A stretch of 64,000 bases of DNA from Angiostrongylus vasorum (Eukaryota > Nematoda > Chromadorea > Rhabditida > Metastrongylidae): contig JADANN010000192.1 of NCBI GenBank assembly GCA_018806985.1, forward strand, positions 744,001-808,000. The letters are read 5' to 3'. Of the stretch, positions 21,623 to 32,400 are shown in pieces; within the stretch, counting starts at the first letter, position 1, and the number at the start of each line of letters is the position of its first letter. The notes below the pieces were generated by a model. That model did not search any database. It was not told where the DNA came from and saw only the letters and a program-made list of their open reading frames with translations. A program made the position numbers and the translations under genes.

Positions 21623-21785
21623 GAAACGTTATTCTCATATAGTCGTACACCTCACGGTGTTCATTGATCGTTTGAATTCCTGAACCTTCTTTTTACAGCT
21701 GTAACTGAAACGTTATTCTCATATAGTCGTACACCTCACGGTGTTCATTGATCGTTTGAATTCCTGAACCTTCTTTTTACAGCTG
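21623..21785. repeat. exact tandem duplication, 84-bp period
   Basis: The 79-bp block 21623-21701 recurs at 21707-21785 with no difference I can see (GAAACGTTATTCTCATATAG at the start, TTCTTTTTACAGCTG at the end). The spacing is 84 bp, an exact multiple of three. Each unit ends in a splice-acceptor-like site. Confidence 0.9.
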
Positions 21786-22341
21786 CCGCTGCAGGAATCA
21801 CTTTTCTACTGAAGGAATCAGGTTGGTAAGGCGGCAAACCTCCTTCCGATTTACAAGGAATGACACTAGTTCTAGTGCAGAACTAGGAGAATCCTACCGC
21901 AACTAGCTCTGGATTTCCTTAGAATCATTTACCTATAAGAAAAAGGCAATGGCTTCTCAACCCGCTACAGAAACAACCGACTCCACAGGTGTGAACCGTA
22001 TTACTTCAAATAGTGATGGATCTGTGAAAAGCAAAACGCAAAATGGAGAAATTGATGAGACACGCAGGTAGAGGCCATGTAAATACGATTTCATTGAGTT
22101 TATAGGAACTATTTAATAGAAAAGGTGGAATCAGTACTACAAAAGGATCCTTGTTGAACATAAAATCCTAAAGTGAGCTTAAAAATCGAAAAAGGCGATT
22201 AACCTGAAAATCCCATAAATTCGGACAAATTTTAAGTGAAATTTAGCTTAAAAAGTAAGAACCATAAAATGCTCCCGTCATACGTGAAATCAAAAATTAC
22301 GTGCAAAATAGTAAAAAAATAAACTGTCAAGAAAAGAGAAG
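21786..22341. other. intergenic, nothing recognised
   Basis: No supported gene or repeat. Confidence 0.3.
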
Positions 22342-22585
22342 AACACGTACTAAAGTTATCAACACGACGACGGTAGTGTAGTTCATCTGAGAGATGGAGA
22401 GAGAGAGAGACGTTCTGATCAACATAATGCTCTCACTGCCTTAATAAATAGAAATTGATAATTGACAACGACCAGACACTTGTTATCAATCTGTTGTGTA
22501 AAAAAAATATGTGATGTTGTCACCCTACTTTCAGCAGAGCGGCGTTACCATTAGTATTGGAGAACGACACATGCACCCTCGATCA
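22342..22585. repeat. duplicated leader-exon/promoter block, copy 2
   Basis: Partner of 14222-14480. On the minus strand the ATG at 22386 gives MNYTTVVVLITL then a GTACGT donor. A GAGAGATGGAGAGAGAGAGA tract sits just upstream of the ATG. No convincing second exon follows, so this copy is probably a relic. Confidence 0.6.
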
Positions 22586-23299
22586 ATAACCATTAGTTGC
22601 ACTATGTGTAGGTGGACAATACTGAGAATGATTGTTTTATATGTTATTTTAAAGCACAAATGCTTTCTTCTGGTTCCATTCTTGCTCTCTGGAATCTGAA
22701 ATCTTAGTCTTAAATATATTTCTGCAAACTTTTGTATGAAATGAAACATCTTCATTTTCGCTTATTATTCAGTACAACGTTAAATGGATCTCTGCTTTCT
22801 GCTGTATTTGTGCTGTAACTGCTTGAATCATACAACATTTATGGATGGTCTCATAAACGAAAGAACCATGAGTTGACGTTTACACAAACTTGGATGCGAG
22901 GATTGCAGACAGTGGAAGGTCCAATACTGTCGTCGAATGCGAGGAACTGAAGACTGGCTGAAACAGTTCAATACAAAATCGCCAACTTTCTCAGAACAAC
23001 CGAGAAAGTTGTAGATATGTATTGTAACAATGTTCCAAAATTTTAAACTAATTGAAAGGTCAGAAACATTATTGAGTGGACTTTGAAAATAAATCCTTTA
23101 TTGCGGATGGTGAAAAGTTGGTAAGAAACTTGAAAGAAATAAAACAGAACAGCTGAATATAAAAATGAGTTCAACATTCATAAACATAAAATAGACGAAG
23201 ACGAAAGAGAGACATCATATGGGGCCTGCGTATTGGAAAAGAAAGAATCTTCCATTGGAGATCCCATTGCGTATTGTTTCCTAACGTTATAAAAAAGGA
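22586..23299. other. intergenic, nothing recognised
   Basis: Overlapping short frames on both strands at 22511-22755 are featureless. No repeat family recognised. Confidence 0.3.
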
Positions 23300-23690
23300 C
23301 CCCTCCTAGCGGTTTATCGCCTCATCGTGGCTGGGAGGTGTACCTGGGTGTCGGGTTGCGATGTACAGCAAGTGGATTCGTCCTCCCGGCAGGTTCTCCC
23401 AAGATGAGAAGGAGCCCGGCGTTTCCATCAGGAAGCCTAGCTAAGGGTAAACCAAGCCCAGGACCCACCACCGTACTGGTATCAAAGTCGCATGGTGGCA
23501 AAACTCTCTCTGATCCCACAAGGGCTGCGACTGCCTGTGGTGGTGAAGACCTGGGGCAGAGTTTGGCCAGGGTGACCTCGTGACTCCAGGGAACTATAAT
23601 GGCTTAATCAGCAAATCTCCGAAAAATGGAAGTTATGCTGGGGCATACACAACCAGTGAGGACGGGTCGTTAAAGTATCAAGTATCAAAT
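23300..23690 (+). repeat. Rep-D copy
   Basis: Best-preserved GC-rich copy: CGTGGCTGGGAGGTGTACCT at the start, GGTTCTCCCAAGATGAGAAG in the middle, GTGACCTCGTGACTCCAGGG, and GTGAGGACGGGTCGTTAAAG at the end. Confidence 0.8.
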
Positions 23691-23830
23691 AATAAAAAAA
23701 AAGACTTTGGAGCGTTCGTCAACGAACTATCCATTAGGGATTCGATTTAGATTCGAATCCATAAATATTTAAGGTCGAAACTTTGTTTTCGCAAATTCTT
23801 TACAACTTTTAGTACTTGGATAGAAATTCT

Positions 23831-24110
23831 ATAAAGCTCTAAAAAGGTCTCGGCGTTGGTCATTTCCTGAGGATGGACCATGCATTCGACTTCAGTAAGC
23901 ATCGTTTTGAGGTGACTGAGTGCATATCTGGCCTCTACAATGGCTCATTGTGACCTACCGATATATCGAGCCAGTTCTGCTATCCTCCCAGGCAAGTCTG
24001 GTACCAATATGGCGACCGTAGAAGGATGGAGGGCTTCGTGAGCCGCGGGCGCGGGGATCGATTCCACGTGTGTTGCAGAGCGCCTCTGACCACTGCGCGC
24101 CACACGCCCT
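23831..24110 (-). mobile_element. SINE-1 copy with target-site duplication
   Basis: Reverse copy with a GCTCTAAAAAGGTCTCGG tail variant. ATTCTATAAA is present on both sides (about 23826 and 24119), consistent with a target-site duplication. The tail variant is shared with the 49.2-kb copy and suggests a subfamily. Confidence 0.85.
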
Positions 24111-24648
24111 AGAATATTCTATAAATAGGGTAATAGAATACTTGAGGAGTTGAAAATGTGGAATTGGCTTAAAATAAAAAAAGGGGAATAAAGGCGAAGT
24201 TTGAATTCTTGAATTTAAACTCCATCTTTAGTCCTGTTTTTTTAAATTTAAAGAATATTTGACAAAAAAACAAAAAATGTCTGTTTTAAACAAGAAACCT
24301 ACGAGGTACTAAGAACACTTAAGCGCAGAGATTTTTCGCAGCTAGAAAAAAACGTTAATGGTTCACACCTGACACTATCTGAAATTTCCTTCATTCGAAC
24401 GTTCGAGTGGTCTTTCTACTCGAATATTACTAGATACTCGGCAAATAGATCACTCTAATGGAAAATTGATGCTGAAAGGTGCTACAGGACTTCTTCATGG
24501 TAAGCATATAGCATTTCTATTGTTCTCACAACCAATCTAAGTGAAATATGAGAACGAATGGATTACTTATGCTTCGAAGACTGCATTGCTAGCGTTTTTC
24601 TCTAACATTCATCTTCATTTTGGACTTACAGAAATCAAATATTAATGG
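24111..24648. other. intergenic, upstream of the small secreted gene
   Basis: AT-rich, no recognised element. A TTTGGACTTACAG acceptor-like site lies about 17 bp before the ATG at 24649 and could be a trans-splice site. Confidence 0.35.
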
Positions 24649-24813
24649 ATGAGAATTATCATACTAGTAGCCGCAGCTATTCTACTGGCGAAATGTAGCA
24701 GAAATGATGATGAAACTGAAACAAATGGTTTCTTCTTAGGTTGTGAAGATAATCAGAAAATGAAAAACGCTAAGTTGTTGAAGCCCAAATCAATTGAGAT
24801 GTTGGGTCCGTAG
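24649..24813 (+). CDS. small secreted-type peptide, 54 residues
   Basis: A compact intact frame, ATG at 24649 to TAG at 24813. The first 16 residues (MRIIILVAAAILLAKC) form a textbook signal peptide. The mature part is short and charged (SRNDDETETN, then a GCEDNQKMKN segment and KLLKPKSIEMLGP) with one Cys, plus the Cys at the leader end. I chose this ATG over the one four bases upstream because the latter's frame stops after 17 codons. The acceptor-like TTACAG just upstream fits nematode trans-splicing. No family recognised. It resembles the gene at 27265 only in leader style. Confidence 0.5.
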   Translation: MRIIILVAAAILLAKCSRNDDETETNGFFLGCEDNQKMKNAKLLKPKSIEMLGP

Positions 24814-27264
24814 TAGAACAAAGCTTTTAGACCGGAAATGGCTTCGGAGCTTTTCTACTTAAACGTCTTTTTTCTCTTTTTTCTAGGTATTGTAGTAGTA
24901 ATGACAAAAAACTGAAAAAAATTCTAAAGAGCAACGAGATGAAACCAAGGTTTTATTCGCATACTCCTTTTCATACTTTGTTTGCTGTACTCTCGAAAAC
25001 AGCTTTATTCACATAACAAAGATCACAGCGAAAGTGAAGAATAACGGTCTAAATCGGAACAAACCATTTTCCACAGCGAAATCTGAAGAAAACAAGGTTA
25101 CAATCCGATTATGGATAATATTGTTTTGCTATGGCAGTACATTGCAGCAAAATTTAGGTGTGACACTTCCAAAGCGTTAAGCTGGATTGTATTCGGGCGA
25201 CAAATCTTAAAGGACACAACCGGTTGTGCTCATACAAAGAAACAGGAGTTGAAAGACGTTCGATATCTGGTCCCGACATGGCAAAATTTCGTTTTCTATA
25301 GTTCAACAATCAGATTACCTTAAATACAAATTCTTTACGTTATTCCTTATGTGATTACCTGCTAACTTTGCCCTCCATCGGCTCAGAATGATTGTTTGGA
25401 TGATAGACTTCGGTGATGAACTGTGGCCAACATTCAGAATTGCAATAGCAAGACACAGCAATTAGTTGAAATAACATTAGCGATACCGTTCGTCTCGTAC
25501 ACAGTACCGTTTAGACCACTTGCGGTGTTCACCAAGCCCGTATCCCTCCGGGGTAGGGAAATTGGTGAGAGACATGTGCGAGAACAGTTCACTTCATGTG
25601 ATCCATGTCATAACGCTCTAGCCCAGCTATTTCAGGACTGTAGGAAGAATCGAGTTAACTAGCGTTCAACGACATTCGTGATGAAAAAGAAAAATCCGCT
25701 AACAGTAGCCGACCTCACGCGCAAAAAAATCCTCTATCGTTGTCATAGTTGTTCCAAGAGCACGATACTGATCGAATGCAAAAAAATGTTGGGATCAGCA
25801 AAGTATGTGAACATGGATCATATAAACAAAAAAGCTACTTAGCAGAAATAGTATGTGGAGAGGATAAAAAGCTCTAAAGAACGAATTGTTAGGTAGTTCA
25901 GAAAAAAATGAGCGCTTTTAACTACATTATCTAAAATGTTATAACATGCTTCAAAGAATCTTTATTTTTTATTAATCTTGCTGTTGATCTGGAAAAGTCA
26001 AGCAGAGGGACCAGATGAGGAAAAATGTAATGGCTTTGTCGTTTCAGGAGTGGAATTCGTTACCAACCTCGAGTAGAAAAGCCAAAACGAACGGATTTGA
26101 AACTGGAAATGTAGTATTGCAAAGACAAGTGGGCAACGCTCAGTCAATTGCCTCATGTGTTTGACGCTTGGTATACGATCTGCCCATGAAACAGGAAATT
26201 CTTTACTAATCGCGCCTAAGTTTTGCGTCTTTTCCAGAAAAAAAAGCGTTTAGAAGCAGTAACGAATTTTAGCAATCTCTGAAACAAAGACAAACATGAG
26301 GCTAAGAGAACGAAAACATAAGAACTTTATGCTTTAAGAATTTACGTCGTTTAATGTCAGGTCTTTCCGAAATCTTTGCCTTATTCCAACCTATTGAGAA
26401 GTATAAAAAAAGAAAAAACGAGAAGATCTCTTTGGTAGCATCTTAGCTCTTTTACTTAAGCTCTTATGCATCATAAATGAACTGATCAAAATGAAAATTT
26501 GTACCCTCGTCTTTTATGCATGAACCTACTCGACCAACGAGTTACTCATTTGTTCGCCGTCGACACAACAGCAAATTGATGAAAAACTTCGTAGCCAAGA
26601 AGAAATTTTTCTAAAGGGAAAAAAAATAAAACCTTTGTTCGTTTTTTTGTTCTAAACGAAAAAAACTCTATTGTGGTAGAAATAGCTTGAAAGAGTCTTT
26701 AAAAAAAAGCTATTGGCCAGTATATGCGAGTATGTGCGAGGACCCCGTAGGTCTTTGAAGAGGAGCACGTGAAAGAAACTTCATACTGCTTCTGCAAGTT
26801 TGACATCACTTGCACCAATCTACATTTGCTTGCGGAAATTGATTTTGCAGAATAAAACGTAGTAAACATGTGACAAAAGCAGAAGTAAACATACGAGAAG
26901 TCGTTATATAGCGTAAAGTCTAGTTATTAAGGCCTTGTTTCTATAGCAGGTGAGCAAATGTTCCATGGTGTTCGATCGCATAGAAAAAGACCACAAGTGG
27001 CGGAAACGGCTTCATTACCGTCAGCACCATCTTTCACTCTCTTTACTGCTTTTGTAGAAGTATTTACAATTCAGTAGAATTTGGAAGAAGCCAAATATTT
27101 TCGAATGAAAATTAGTGACTGTCAAAAAGTTCGCACCAGAAAATCTTCCCTGTGGATAATGTAATACGGAAAGGGTAAACGATAGCGCCAAGAACTGATA
27201 CCGCTGCTAATTGTTTCCATTGTACTTCTTCAACCCGTACTTAATATAATCACAACAATCAGAG
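24814..27264. other. long intergenic stretch; one diverged SINE-1 scrap
   Basis: Mostly AT-rich with no recognised gene. TATCCCTCCGGGGTAGGGAA, followed by ATTGGTGAGAGACATGTG near 25539-25577, resembles the SINE-1 body. Frames at 25111-25323 and 25423-25662 are unsupported, and the second overlaps the SINE scrap. Confidence 0.35.
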
Positions 27265-27519
27265 ATGAGCATCATTCTACTACTCGCTATTGTCACTATA
27301 GTAACGCGCTGTCACAAGGTGCTCGATCGTCCAGGAAAGAAGAAATCAAAATCTATCAAAAGCTGCAGGTATTTTTTTAATCAAAAGCATCGTGAAGATG
27401 CATCCCTTTCTCGCTTATCTTCTGAAAAGGAATTCAAAAGTCATTACCGGAATTTGAACAATAAATCGGCCAAAGCGGTAAAAGCGGAAGGTTTAAGGGC
27501 ATCAGCTATTTCTCAATAA
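27265..27519 (+). CDS. small basic secreted-type protein, 84 residues
   Basis: The ATG at 27265 follows an AACAATCAGAG acceptor-like site. The leader MSIILLLAIVTIVTRC is a clear signal peptide. The remainder is strongly basic (VLDRPGKKKSKSIKSCRYFF), with two Cys including the leader end, and ends GLRASAISQ. The TAA stop lies inside an AATAAA hexamer (CAATAAAAAC), so the poly(A) signal overlaps the stop codon and the 3' UTR would be very short. A donor-like CAG|GTATTT near 27368 could also split the frame, but the unspliced frame is intact and I prefer it. Family unknown. Confidence 0.5.
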   Translation: MSIILLLAIVTIVTRCHKVLDRPGKKKSKSIKSCRYFFNQKHREDASLSRLSSEKEFKSHYRNLNNKSAKAVKAEGLRASAISQ

Positions 27520-27659
27520 AAACTTTAACTACCTACATGTCTTGCCTTGTACTTACTTATAAAACACGTCCGTTATTAACAACATTTAAAAAAACCGGCT
27601 TTCCTCTAACCTCGGGATGAATAACCAGCATATAATCTTTCATTGACAAGCTAGCACGA
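27520..27659. other. short intergenic gap
   Basis: Downstream of the 27.27-kb gene and before the first P repeat; nothing recognised. Confidence 0.4.
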
Positions 27660-27990
27660 AGTTGTTTAGAAAACCCGCTTTTTGAAATATTGTTGCGCTC
27701 TGTGCTAGGCGACAATGATACCGACTGTTGTAAGAGGGATTGTCCTGTGGAAAAAGCGGAGACTCACTATCAACAAAAACCGCCCTATATAAAAAGAACA
27801 TTGCCAAATGAGATTCTTCATTCGAATGGTAGTCCACTGAATTCGACTCTGCGCGGTTATAAAGAACCACATCAGAAGAAGGAAGAATTGTGAACAATCG
27901 ACTCGAATCAACTCGGCTGTGAGGAAGGCAGGCGCGCTGAAGCGACAGTCGAAAGCTTTTTTTAACAACCTCGTGTTAGCTTATAAATGA
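27660..27990 (+). mobile_element. P repeat (PLE terminal-repeat-like), forward
   Basis: In order: TTGTTGCGCTCTGTGCTAGG, ACCGACTGTTGTAAGAGGGA, a CCGCCCTATATAAAAAGAAC segment, TGTGAGGAAGGCAGGCGCGC, and AACAACCTCGTGTTAGCTTA. The same order occurs at 39.35-39.66 kb. The end combines the CTGAGGAAGGC motif with the CCTCGxGTTAGCTTAT terminus of the window's PLE copies. Confidence 0.6.
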
Positions 27991-28089
27991 AAGAATAGGT
28001 AGTACCTTTTTTTGAATAATAGGGTAACGCGAACTCGATAAAAAACTAAACATTCGGCTGCTGTTTCAACGTTTTGTCTTCCTAAAAGC

Positions 28090-28320
28090 TGATTATCCGA
28101 ATCGATGGTCCACAGATGTTCCCACTTTCGAAGTGATGTTTTCGTCATCGTATCCAGTCGAATATTCTTCAGCAGAGCATCCTCGAATACTCGAATGAGG
28201 CAACTTCAACAGGTAATGTTTTTTCCATACAGGACGGTTTTCGAGGATACTGACTACGAGCTGATAATAATTTGTTTTTTCAACGGGTAATCCATCTTGC
28301 AGCAGTCGGTCTTACATTAG
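28090..28320 (-). mobile_element. P repeat, reverse
   Basis: Reverse copy: CATACAGGACGGTTTTCGAG, ATCTTGCAGCAGTCGGTCTT, ACATTAGCTAGCACATAGC, all complements of the P landmarks. It faces the 27.66-kb copy. Confidence 0.6.
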
Positions 28321-28439
28321 CTAGCACATAGCAATTAGTGTACCAATAAATTTCAAACCGACCGTCATTTAGTCTCGGCATTATATATCAATACCTTTTT
28401 GGATTGTTAATCTAGGAGGAGGTTAATAAAAAAGAACTT

Positions 28440-28690
28440 TACGCGCTTAAAGTTTCAAGGTCTTCGTCTTCTGGTCCACTGTTCTTCCTTCTTCCCATGT
28501 GGGTCTTGATTATCGCATCGAGTTGAATACAGTAGAGCATCGCTTGATGAAGCACTTCAGACGGCATTGCTCTTTTATGCAGGACGGTTGTTAATAGTGA
28601 TTGTCTGCTGATAACGTCTGCTCTCCACCGAACAATCCATACTGCTAAAGCTGCCATCATTATCAGCTAGCACACAGCGTAACAATACTT
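28440..28690 (-). mobile_element. P repeat, reverse
   Basis: A second reverse copy (ATGCAGGACGGTTGTTAATA, TCAGCTAGCACACAGCGTAA). Its minus-strand open frame of 73 codons is accidental within the repeat. A forward hammerhead-like string (CCTGAGGAAGACAAGGAC then TTCGAAACGTTAAG) follows at 28852-28885 and may belong to another partial copy. Confidence 0.58.
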
Positions 28691-29003
28691 TAGAAACCGA
28701 CTTTTCCTTAACATCGACATTACTGATTAACATGTATTCTTCCATATATTCTTTTGTTTCTTTTTTACTCTTCGACTAGATGCGGTGGTAAAGACGCTAC
28801 ATCGAGAGTACGAAACAGTGAAAGTCATCAACTCGGATCATCGGCCCTGAGGAAGACAAGGACTTCGAAACGTTAAGTCATATAAAGTTGTTTATCGCCC
28901 TCTTAAGCCTATCAATAAAAGAACACATAGGTTAGCATTCTGTTGATGATTGTGTCTGTTGATTCATTATTATTCAAAGTTAGACCTATCATTAGCTGTG
29001 TAG

Positions 29004-29384
29004 ATGGTTCAACAGGATAGAATAACGTGGTTTTTAACTCTAATATTTACCCACTTGCTGAAAGAAATCCAAGCCCAGCCTACAAACATCAAAATGTTTT
29101 TCGATCGTTTATATAACATGCGTACTGCCAGTCAGTATGTAATGGAGTCGTTTGCCTTTATCACTGTTCATACCAACGTGCCGAATGAATCCGCTGTGCA
29201 AGCTATCGCCGAACTTCTCATAAAATACGAAATAGCGAGAAACATGTATCGCTTGTCGATCCAGCAGCTCATAGTTTTCTTGAAAGGGTTATCAGTCTCT
29301 TCTGGATGGAACGGGCAGTATTTTGAACAAATGAGAGGTTTGGCAATGCAACAACGACTAGCACCACAATGCATTTATGTTTGA
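29004..29384 (+). CDS. candidate secreted helical protein, 126 residues
   Basis: A single intact frame, long for this repeat-ridden region. The first ~25 residues (MVQQDRITWFLTLIFTHLLK, then EIQAQ) are a plausible signal peptide with a cleavage-like AQA region. The rest is predicted mostly helical with amphipathic stretches (SAVQAIAELLIKYEIARNMY, then a LSIQQLIVFLKGLSV run) and a single Cys near the end (APQCIYV). No domain recognised. There is no AATAAA close downstream and no clear acceptor upstream, so expression is unproven. Confidence 0.42.
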   Translation: MVQQDRITWFLTLIFTHLLKEIQAQPTNIKMFFDRLYNMRTASQYVMESFAFITVHTNVPNESAVQAIAELLIKYEIARNMYRLSIQQLIVFLKGLSVSSGWNGQYFEQMRGLAMQQRLAPQCIYV

Positions 29385-29447
29385 AATAGAAAGCATAAGT
29401 TTAAAGTAGAACGGCTATTACCGTATACTTATGTATACATATAGCTC

Positions 29448-29668
29448 ACAATCCTTCCATCCCTCGGGGGTCGGCTATTTGGTACCAGACTTGTCTGGGA
29501 AGATAGCAGCGCTGGCTCGATATATCAGTAGGCCACCGCGAGTCATTGTAAAAAAGCCAGTTATGCATTCACTTACCTCCAACGATACTTAATGAAGCTG
29601 AATGCATGACGCATCCCTCAGGGGATTGATCAACGCCGACACCTTTGTCCTTTTTTTTATCCTTTATA
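29448..29668 (+). mobile_element. SINE-1 copy, 5'-truncated
   Basis: Lacks the tRNA-like head and starts at CTCACAATCCTTCCATCCCT. The body and the tail TTTGTCCTTTTTTTTATCC are present. The tail runs directly into the PLE reverse-transcriptase fragment. Confidence 0.8.
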
Positions 29669-30290
29669 TTGATGACTGCTTTATCATTTGCTCAAAACAA
29701 GAGAAAATGGACAAATGTTTTGTATTGTTGAACGAACAGTCATAGTATACAGAATTCAGCTGGGAGAAATAGAAAAAAAACTGTTTTTTGTTTTTGGTGT
29801 TCAAGTCAACCTATCCGAAAACGGCTACATCAGCAAATAGTGCCGAAAGCCAAGTAGTAAAAATATATTTTTCATTACCTCTCTTCTCACTCCTCACACA
29901 CATAAAGTCTTTATGAGGAACATGTTTGGAACAGCAATCAGAGTTTGCATAAGAACAAAACAGAAGAAAGATTCTCTAAATTTGGCGCAAAAAATAGCCA
30001 TTTACAGTAGCTACGAAATGGTGGCCTTTCGAGGAAGGTTCAAAGGAAGAAAGACCACCAAACGAAAGGAATGGTTTGCAATGCAGCCCATCAGGTCCAA
30101 CGTCTCCCTGACGCTATCCTCCATTCCAAATGGAAACGCTCAAGCTCACCTATCTTCAATATTAGCAGAAGAATCGACCTCGCCCATCATTCTACAGCAT
30201 TCATAAAGAAAAACAAATCCTCAAGCAGCAGCCGAAACAAAGTGCAAAGTGTTGGAAGGCCCTTTTGTAAACGATGAATGCGAGGGAATA
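29660..30290 (+). pseudogene. PLE reverse-transcriptase fragment, broken
   Basis: Starts with YIDDCFIICSKQEKMDKCF, matching the catalytic Y-x-DDCF box and following segment of Penelope-like RTs. The next part, LLNEQS then a stop, and a frame-shifted FLVFKSTYPK stretch, fit the downstream region of that RT. The element is truncated 5' of the DD box, so palm motifs A and B are missing. It abuts a SINE-1 tail. A 97-codon frame at 29913-30206 continues in the same direction and may be the C-terminal RT/linker part. Confidence 0.7.
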
Positions 30291-30408
30291 CGAATCAAAT
30301 GAAAGAAGTGCTGGGATGCGTACAATAGGTATGATGACGGGCCGTGTATATAAGTATAAATAACAAGGGCGCAGTAACATAAGGAGAACTCGGAACCTCA
30401 TTTTGACC

Positions 30409-30660
30409 TCATGGACATAGGATCAGGACATACCAAGGGGAGTGCTTCTGACGAATTTTGGTTTTCCCATCTAGGTGTTCTTTTATGCTGACATAAAGCG
30501 GTCTGCCCATTTCCTCAATGTGTTGGTCACCGCACGACTTACATGAGATCAAGTATATTGTACTCAAGCTCATGCAATCCCCGTCTCTACCGTTAGGACA
30601 GATCATACAATTTTCTGAGCTCCACAAACCATCATAAAGGCAATTGCGGACGAATTAATG
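30409..30660 (-). pseudogene. PLE GIY-YIG fragment, reverse
   Basis: Minus-strand translation shows CMICPNGRDGDCMSLSTIYL, a C-x2-C segment, DQHIEEMGRPLYVSIKEHLD and GKTKIRQ. This parallels the better-preserved GIY-YIG region at 36.9-37.2 kb (C-x2-C-x5-D-x2-C, then IYLLSC, YIGETGRPL, KEHLDG). Here YIGET has become HIEEM, so the endonuclease signature is damaged. Confidence 0.75.
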
Positions 30661-30724
30661 GCGTAGGGTGTTGTGTGGAAGTTCAATAACCAGCATATGG
30701 TTTTCAAGACCACTTTTCCTTAAA

Positions 30725-31290
30725 CATTTCTTCCGCTTCATTTCCGCATCAAAGCACACTTAGATGGAAAAGTCAAAATTCGTCAAAGCACTCCTTTAGG
30801 TACACATAAGGCACAAAAAGCACAATGGCGATGATTTTGAAGTGACTGTCCGGATCATAGCTCAGAAACTGAAAACATTAATGCGCAAGACTCTTGAGGC
30901 GTATTAGATAAATTTCAAAAATCCAGAGATGAACCGGAAAGGCGAATGCCTTACTATCACAAGCGAAGTGGCGCCTTATTTGAAAATGATTTTTTGAGCT
31001 GTGTGGGTCACGCTCACGACCCCACTTGAACAACGAGAGGGCTGGTGCCACTCGTAAAAGCACGGTGAGTAGCCTTTTCGATCAAAATGGCGTTTATTTG
31101 AAAGTTTGATCTTTATCAACACTACAAATGTTTCGCCGAAAATAGGACTGTTGCTACATAGAATACGTCCAGGCTCTGAGGAACGCGAAATCGCCGAAAC
31201 GTCAGCCATCAAACAACAAGAACAACAGCAGCAACAACACCGACGACGAAGACCTATAACAACCTCGCATCAGCTAAACAAGATCAGTTT
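30725..31290 (+). mobile_element. PLE 3' end fragment with terminal-repeat motif, forward
   Basis: Begins in the GIY-YIG C-terminal part (HLDGKVKIRQSTPLGTHKAQ, then GDDFEVTVRI in a shifted frame). It continues to a hammerhead-like AGGCTCTGAGGAACGCGAAA then TCGCCGAAACGTCAGCC at about 31168-31207, and ends AACAACCTCGCATCAGC. It lies head to head with the reverse fragment at 30.4-30.66 kb, so two PLE pieces are inverted relative to each other here too. Confidence 0.65.
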
Positions 31291-31803
31291 ATAAGGGCGT
31301 ATAAATAAATATTTTGCCCAGGTTTTATAGAAAGCCGGTCTTTTAAACTACATTTTTGTCATATGTCGCATCCAGCTGCATCCTTGCTTTCTTCCCTTAA
31401 AAGCATGCGACAACCATAGGCAGAGTGAAATGCAGCCACATACGACTATTCCATTTGTCGGTTTGCTTTTCATTTCATTCCACTGCTCGTAGCATCCCAA
31501 AAAAAACCGTGATCCCCGTGTTTTACTTTTTTCCCAACGTGCTGTTACTTTCATAGGATTCAATTGTCATCAACAATACAACCCTTTTCATTTCGTGATG
31601 AATACACGAAAAAATTTGGCAGCAGCAAGAGGCACGGCTAGGGGCTACAGAGCTCGCCGAGCATCTTTGACGATATCCTTGCGAACCATTCTCTTTTGTT
31701 ATTCGGGTGCTGCTTCTTCTTTGTCATGTCTAGTTGTTATTCATCTAACAAATCGCTCTTTGAACTCTCTAACTTTAAGCAAGGCCTATTTGGTCAATTA
31801 CAA
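31291..31803. other. intergenic, nothing recognised
   Basis: No supported gene. Frames of about 70 codons on both strands are featureless. Confidence 0.3.
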
Positions 31804-32082
31804 AAAAAGCTAAAAACTATCGGCATTGATCAATCCCCTAAGGGATGCACCATGCATTCGACTTCATCAAGCATCGTTTGGAGGTCACTGAGTGCACATC
31901 TGGCAATTACAATGACTCGCGGTGGCCTACCGATGTATCGAGCCAGTCCTGCCATCTCTTAGGCAAGCCTGGTACCAATTTGCAGACCCCGGAGGGATGG
32001 AAGGCTTGGTGGGCCATGGGCGCGGGGATCGATTCCATGTGTGCGTTGCAGGGCACCTCCGTCCACTGCGCCACACGCGCCC
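31804..32082 (-). mobile_element. SINE-1 copy, with target-site duplication
   Basis: Reverse full-length copy ending in the head complement CGCCACACGCGCCCC. TCAATTA occurs on both sides (about 31794 and 32090), a likely short target-site duplication. It marks the outer flank of the left arm. Confidence 0.83.
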
Positions 32083-32400
32083 CATTCGCTCAATTAACCT
32101 GGAAAAACTGCTTCCAGAATTTGAAACTTACCTGGAATTTGAACTACTACTACAGAATTATACTGGCATATCTTATCCACATCATAGTTTTCTAGCGAAA
32201 TTTATTTGTGAAGAAAAATCGAAGCCAGATGTGGGATCGTCTAGTGGTAATCCTTATATTCGTCATAGGCACTCAGAGGAGTTGTTATTCTAGTAAAATT
32301 CCAGCGAAAACGATTTTATTATTCACAATTCTCTTGGCACTCTTCCGTCACAAGCAAAAAAAGCGTGTGCTCAAAACAAAGCATCAAGACTTTTCCAAGC

